64,000 nucleotides of DNA from Amycolatopsis acididurans. Its GTDB lineage: Bacteria > Actinomycetota > Actinomycetes > Mycobacteriales > Pseudonocardiaceae. A model generated the notes under the pieces. That model did no database searches, was not told where the DNA came from, and saw only the letters and a list, made by a program, of their open reading frames with translations. The DNA lies in the NCBI RefSeq assembly GCF_012328925.1, contig NZ_JAAXLS010000018.1, forward strand, positions 62,001 through 126,000, given 5' to 3'. A program made the position numbers and the translations under genes. Below are positions 60,363 to 64,000 of the stretch, one piece after another (positions within the stretch are counted from its first letter, which is position 1; every line of letters begins with the position of its first letter).

Positions 60363-61363
60363 GCCTCGAAGCTGTCGATGCAGGCGTTCTCGCCGTCGCG
60401 ATCGGTGCTGATGAAGCCGTCCGTGACCCGCTCACCGCCGAGGGTGCCCTCGAACGACCCGAAGGCGATGGCACCGGCACCGGAGACGTCCGCGGTCAGG
60501 TTCGTCCCGCCGGAGGCCGCCTTGCTCACCGTGGGCTGGACCTCCGACGTGTTGGCCGTGCACACCAGCGCCATCGCACCGGCGACGTCGCCGCCGTTGA
60601 CCTTGGCGATGAAGCCGTCGACCGCCGTCTTGCCCAGACTCGAACCGCCGGACGAAGAGCTGCTGCTGCTGGTCGGCGAGGACGAGCGGTTCTTGCTGCT
60701 GGAGGACGACGGGCTCTGCGACTTGATCGAGATCTTCTGCCAGCACCACTTGCCGTTCTCGTTGGCCATGGTCGCGGTCGCGGTGCTGCTGCCGTACTTG
60801 GTCGACACCGCCACGTTCACCGTCGCCGAGTTCCCGTTGGCCGCCACGTTGACCAGCTTCGCGCTCGTGATCGCGTCGGAATCGTCGATGCGGTCGCTGA
60901 CGTCCTTGTCCGCGTCGGCGCACACGAAGGTCTTCAGCATGGCTTTGTCGTGCTTGGCCAGAGCGTCCACAATGGCCGACGCGGTCGCGTCCGGCTTCTC
61001 ACTGTCCTTGCCGAGGAAGAAGCCCGGCGCCACGAAACCGGTGATGCCCAGCGCCGCGAGGATCACCACGAGCCCGACGGACAGCCCGATCCACAGCCCC
61101 TTCTTGCCGCCGCCACCCCCCGGCGGCGGAGTGCCGTAGCCGGGGAACTGGCCGGTGGGCGGGTATCCGCCACCACCGCCGGCACCGGGCTGCGGGTACG
61201 GCTGGGGATAGCCCTGTCCATACCCCGGCTGCTGCCCGTACTGCGGGAAGCCCTCGGACGGTGGATAGCCACCCGGCTGCTGGCCGTACCCACCAGGTTG
61301 CTGACCATAGGGACCCGGTTGCTGGCCATAGTCCGGCTGGCCCGGCTGTGGTGGATACGTCAT
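60356..61363 (-). CDS. Pro/Gly/Gln-rich membrane protein with two external domains
   Basis: 335 residues, ATG after gaaagggcgg. N terminus (about 1-90) repeats PGGYGQQ and PGYGQGYP-like motifs rich in Pro, Gly, Gln and Tyr. One membrane segment follows (KKGLWIGLSVGLVVILAALGITGF). Outside are two small domains, about 120-215 with a Cys and GKWCWQKISIK resembling DUF4878/lumazine-binding-like folds, and about 250-335, joined by a Ser linker of some 28 residues. The Gln/Pro/Tyr-rich N terminus is typical of actinobacterial membrane proteins of unknown function. Confidence 0.8.
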   Translation of the reverse strand: MTYPPQPGQPDYGQQPGPYGQQPGGYGQQPGGYPPSEGFPQYGQQPGYGQGYPQPYPQPGAGGGGGYPPTGQFPGYGTPPPGGGGGKKGLWIGLSVGLVVILAALGITGFVAPGFFLGKDSEKPDATASAIVDALAKHDKAMLKTFVCADADKDVSDRIDDSDAITSAKLVNVAANGNSATVNVAVSTKYGSSTATATMANENGKWCWQKISIKSQSPSSSSSKNRSSSPTSSSSSSSGGSSLGKTAVDGFIAKVNGGDVAGAMALVCTANTSEVQPTVSKAASGGTNLTADVSGAGAIAFGSFEGTLGGERVTDGFISTDRDGENACIDSFEAY

Positions 61364-61480
61364 GGCGCCGCCCTTTCGCTCAATACGCCTTTCGGACGTA
61401 ATGGCGACAAGTCTGGTTCCCGCCACCTGATCACGGGATGTTCCCGCCCGATCTTCGCCGGGAACACCCGGACGAATCAC

Positions 61481-62350
61481 TCAGTCGTGGTTGCTCGCCA
61501 GTGCGACGAGGCGGTCGTAGGAACCGTTGAACGTGTTCTGGTCGATCGGGCTGGAGCTGTACTGCCAGAACGTGTAGACGCTCCAGTTGTCGGGCAGGGT
61601 GCCCACGCTGGAGGAGTATCGCGCCACCCACAGCGGGTTCGTGCTGGCGAACGCACCGTCCACACACTGGCTCCACCAGCTCGTGGACGTGTAGATCGTC
61701 GGGTACTTGCCGGTGCGCGCGTAGTAGGTGTCGGAGAAGTCCCTGATCCACGCGGCCATGCCGCTCTTGGACAGGCCGTAGCAGGTCGCGCCGTAGGGGT
61801 TGTACTCCATGTCCAGCGCGCCGGGCAGGGTCTTGCCGTCGGCCGACCAGCCGCCGCCGTGGTCGACGAAGTAGTTGGCCTGCGCCGCGCCGCCGGCGGT
61901 GTCGGGTGTGGCGAAGTGGTAGGCGCCGCGGATCATCCCGATGTCGTAGGAACCGTTGTACTGCTGGGCGAAGTACGGGTTGACGTAGGTGGTGCTCTCG
62001 GTGGCCTTGACGTAGGCGAATCGCTTGCCCTGATTCCAGTAGCTCGCCCAGTCGACGTTGCCCTGGTGACCGCTGACGTCGATGCCCTCGACGGTGGCGG
62101 TCGCCTCCTGGCCGTCGGAGTTGAGGCCCTGCGGCCGCTGTGCGTCGGCCCTGGTCTGCGGCGTGGAGTGGTCGCCCTCGACGCGCCTGATCTGTGAACC
62201 CATCTCGTGATCGTTACCTGCCACGTACTCGTCGGTCGAGCTTTCGGGCGCGGCACTTGCCGGGGTGACCGCACCCAGGAGCAATGCCGCCGCGGAGGCG
62301 GTGACCACTCCGGTGACGACGTGCCGCCATGTTCTTCGGGGGGTGGACAT
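61481..62350 (-). CDS. GH25 muramidase (secreted)
   Basis: 289 residues, ATG after aaggaac. The signal MSTPRRTWRHVVTGVVTASAAALLLGAVTPASA has a twin-Arg-like start. GH25 domain: VEGIDVSGHQGNVDWASYW (catalytic Asp), FAYVKATESTTYVNPYFAQQYNGSYDIGMIRGAYHFATP, and the D-x-E pair in ALDMEYNPYG. It hydrolyses beta-1,4 bonds between MurNAc and GlcNAc. Close paralogue of the next gene at 62532-63326, same strand and order of motifs. Confidence 0.94.
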   Translation of the reverse strand: MSTPRRTWRHVVTGVVTASAAALLLGAVTPASAAPESSTDEYVAGNDHEMGSQIRRVEGDHSTPQTRADAQRPQGLNSDGQEATATVEGIDVSGHQGNVDWASYWNQGKRFAYVKATESTTYVNPYFAQQYNGSYDIGMIRGAYHFATPDTAGGAAQANYFVDHGGGWSADGKTLPGALDMEYNPYGATCYGLSKSGMAAWIRDFSDTYYARTGKYPTIYTSTSWWSQCVDGAFASTNPLWVARYSSSVGTLPDNWSVYTFWQYSSSPIDQNTFNGSYDRLVALASNHD

Positions 62351-62531
62351 GTGCGCCAGTTCCTTCCAGTTGCCCTCGCATGTGGACGGTCGTGTGCAGG
62401 GAGCCGTCCGCGCGTGATTCTTGATGACGACATACCGACTTGTCATCAAGTTCCGTGAACTCTGGGTGCCGGGTGGATGATTTTCGGGTGGAAGCCGACT
62501 TTCGTCGTCGCCCCGATGGACTAGACCTCGG

Positions 62532-63326
62532 TCACCGCGCGGCGAACGCGCGCACCTGGTCCATGGTCCCGTTGAACAGGTTCTGGTCGCCCGGCAGGTT
62601 GCCCGAATCGGCGTACTGCCAGATCGTCTGCACCGTCCAGCCCGCGGGCAGCGCCCCGAGCGTGTCGTTGTACCGCGCCACCCACAGCGGGTTGTTGGCG
62701 CCGAAGCCGGAATTGCCGCCGGTGCAGCGGTTCCACCAGCTGGTCGAGGTGTAGATGACGGGGAACCGGCCGGTGCGGGCCCGGTAGGCGTCGGAGAAGT
62801 CGCGCAGCCAGTCCGACAGCGCGGCCGGGCTCAGGCCGTAACAGGCGTCGCCGTAGGGGTTGTACTCGGCGTCGAGCGCGCCGGGCAGGGTGCGGCCGTC
62901 CGGGGTCCAGCCGCCGCCGTGGTCGAGGAAGTAGCCGGCCTGCGCGGCGCCGGTGGAGACGTCGGGCCGCGCGAAGTGGTAGGCGCCGCGGAGCAGGCCG
63001 GCGTCGTAGGAACCGTTGTACTGCTGGGGGAAGTTCGGACTGGTGTAGCCGGTGCCCTCGGTGGCCTTGATGTAGACGAAGCGCGCACCGCCGTTCCAGG
63101 CGGCGGGCCAGTCCACGTCACCCTGGTGGCCGCTCACGTCGTGACCGAGCGTTCCGGCGTTCTCGTTGAACCGGGGCACCCCGGCGCCACCTTCGACACG
63201 GGCGATCTGCGAGCCCGCCGATGTCGACCCGGCCAGGCTGTAGTCAGCGGGTTCGGTCGCCGCGGCCGGTTCGACGGCCGCGGTCAGCACACTCGATACA
63301 CAAAGGGCGGCGCTGGTCCAGCGCAT
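62532..63326 (-). CDS. GH25 muramidase (secreted), paralogue
   Basis: 264 residues from the ATG at 63326, eight nt after ggag; ATG at 63359 or GTG at 63347 are in-frame alternatives. Signal MRWTSAALCVSSVLTAAVEPAAA. GH25 domain: LGHDVSGHQGDVDWPAAW, FVYIKATEGTGYTSPNFPQQYNGSYDAGLLRGAYHFARP and DAEYNPYGDACYG (D-x-E). Most motifs match the downstream paralogue, so the two arose by tandem duplication. Acts on peptidoglycan outside the cell. Confidence 0.92.
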   Translation of the reverse strand: MRWTSAALCVSSVLTAAVEPAAATEPADYSLAGSTSAGSQIARVEGGAGVPRFNENAGTLGHDVSGHQGDVDWPAAWNGGARFVYIKATEGTGYTSPNFPQQYNGSYDAGLLRGAYHFARPDVSTGAAQAGYFLDHGGGWTPDGRTLPGALDAEYNPYGDACYGLSPAALSDWLRDFSDAYRARTGRFPVIYTSTSWWNRCTGGNSGFGANNPLWVARYNDTLGALPAGWTVQTIWQYADSGNLPGDQNLFNGTMDQVRAFAAR

Positions 63327-63453
63327 CCCTGATCTCCATAGACGCACGGCGACTCCCATCCTCCGAGGGATGCCACGATGCCTCTATAGAGCGCATTTTG
63401 CGAATCGGTTGTCACTCTTCGGAGTGATCTTCACCGGTCGGATGTGAGCTGTC

Positions 63454-64000
63454 TTACCGGCGCCCCTCGTCGGCGAGCGCCTGCACGAGGTGCTCCGCGG
63501 GCACGACCGCGGTGATCGCGTCGTGCGGGTTGATGGCCACCGGGTGACCGGCGAGCAACGGGACCATGTCGCGGCCGAGAACGGCGCGGGCGTGCGGCCA
63601 TTCACCCGGAACGAGGGATTTCGAGGTGTACGCCGGAACCATGACCCGGCCGTCGGAGTTGTGGAAACCGATCACGGTGCGCTGCAACGGCGACATGGCG
63701 TAGACGAACAGCGTCGCGTCGAGGATCACCGGCGGCAGGTCCTCGGCGGGCCGGTGATTGGTGCGCACGAGCTGCAGCAGCCGCTCCAGTTCGTTGCCGG
63801 GCTCGGGAAAGCCGAGCGCCTTGGGCGAGGGACGGTAGCGGTCGTTGCGGTGGAAGTCCTCGACGATCTTGCCCGAGGCGTTCACCGGGTATGCGCCGAC
63901 GACGGCCCACGAGGGCACCGGGCCGCCGGGATCGAAGGCCTCGTCGATGACATAGAGCCAGCTGTTGGGATTCGCCCTGGCGTTGGCGCGCATCTCTTCG
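63454..64000 (-). CDS. Type VII secretion system-associated protein, partial
   Basis: The gene runs off the end of the window; 182 residues to the stop are present. A methionine codon at 63993 is preceded in frame by two Glu codons and may be internal. Characteristic text: ANPNSWLYVIDEAFDPGGPVPSWAVVGAYPV, PSPKALGFPEPGNELERLLQLV and ATLFVYAMSPLQRTVIGF, which I recognise from the actinobacterial family named type VII secretion system-associated protein (lone7para-associated). In other genomes it accompanies large lonely-Cys proteins; whether one follows here lies beyond the window. Confidence 0.75.
   Translation of the reverse strand, partial: EEMRANARANPNSWLYVIDEAFDPGGPVPSWAVVGAYPVNASGKIVEDFHRNDRYRPSPKALGFPEPGNELERLLQLVRTNHRPAEDLPPVILDATLFVYAMSPLQRTVIGFHNSDGRVMVPAYTSKSLVPGEWPHARAVLGRDMVPLLAGHPVAINPHDAITAVVPAEHLVQALADEGRR

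Noticed and set aside
61333..61363. Assignment of the Pro/Gly/Gln-rich N terminus of the 60356-61363 protein as a transposon or viral repeat
   Set aside because: The PGGYGQQ-type repeats are in frame with a normal membrane protein and are common in actinobacterial envelope proteins.

Overview
The window is high-GC chromosomal DNA from an actinobacterium of the Pseudonocardiaceae, most likely Amycolatopsis or a close relative. The evidence is the GC-saturated third codon positions, frequent GTG starts, F420-linked oxidoreductases, an ESX/type VII substrate cassette with an EspG-like chaperone, DUF3151 and DUF3558 proteins, and the actinobacterial order fba - DUF3151 - purA - purD - purB - purSQ - purL. 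It is a core-chromosome region with about 70 protein genes. I saw no tRNA, rRNA, transposase, phage gene or CRISPR array.

Layout. 0-7 kb: end of a VOC protein, a long structured inverted repeat, a DedA protein, then a MarR - efflux pump - YceI operon in which pump and YceI carry the same kind of beta-sandwich repeat, then a PPOX-type flavoprotein and a GlcD-like FAD oxidase. 7-12 kb: a GyrI-like protein and a LacI-controlled catabolic module (MHS transporter, two uncharacterised proteins). 12-19.4 kb: DedA, nagA with a DasR-type operator, an ECF sigma factor, YciI, SDR, an inverted pair of 22-bp tandem-repeat arrays, aldo/keto reductase, F420 oxidoreductase and fba. 19.4-26.4 kb: DUF3151, secreted lipase/TetR pair, FAD protein, TetR-OYE operon. 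26.4-34.4 kb: purA, Na+/H+ antiporter, HIT, DHA2 pump, GDPD and purD. 34.4-39.4 kb: an orphan ESX substrate/chaperone cassette ending in a WXG-lytic transglycosylase fusion. 39.4-49.3 kb: aminotransferase, HAD, threonine aldolase, sigma/anti-sigma-like pair, TetR, purB, DUF2334, MBL hydrolase, ALDH and L,D-transpeptidase. 49.3-52.6 kb: an IclR-controlled module with three matching operators. 52.6-59.3 kb: purSQ and purL flanking a heterodimeric ABC exporter. 59.3-64 kb: GNAT/XRE divergent pair, a Ser-rich membrane protein, two GH25 muramidases and a type VII-associated protein cut by the window end.

The six purine genes complete several steps of de novo IMP and AMP synthesis (PurD, PurSQL, PurB, PurA) but are interspersed with accessory modules. 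A repeated promoter layout is visible: at least fifteen genes have a TANNNT -10 hexamer ending 6-8 nt before an ATG or GTG, which predicts leaderless mRNAs. The most unusual items are the 22-bp repeat arrays, the ABC pair with complementary loss of ATPase motifs, the efflux/YceI shared-domain operon, and the ESX cassette with its own lytic transglycosylase.
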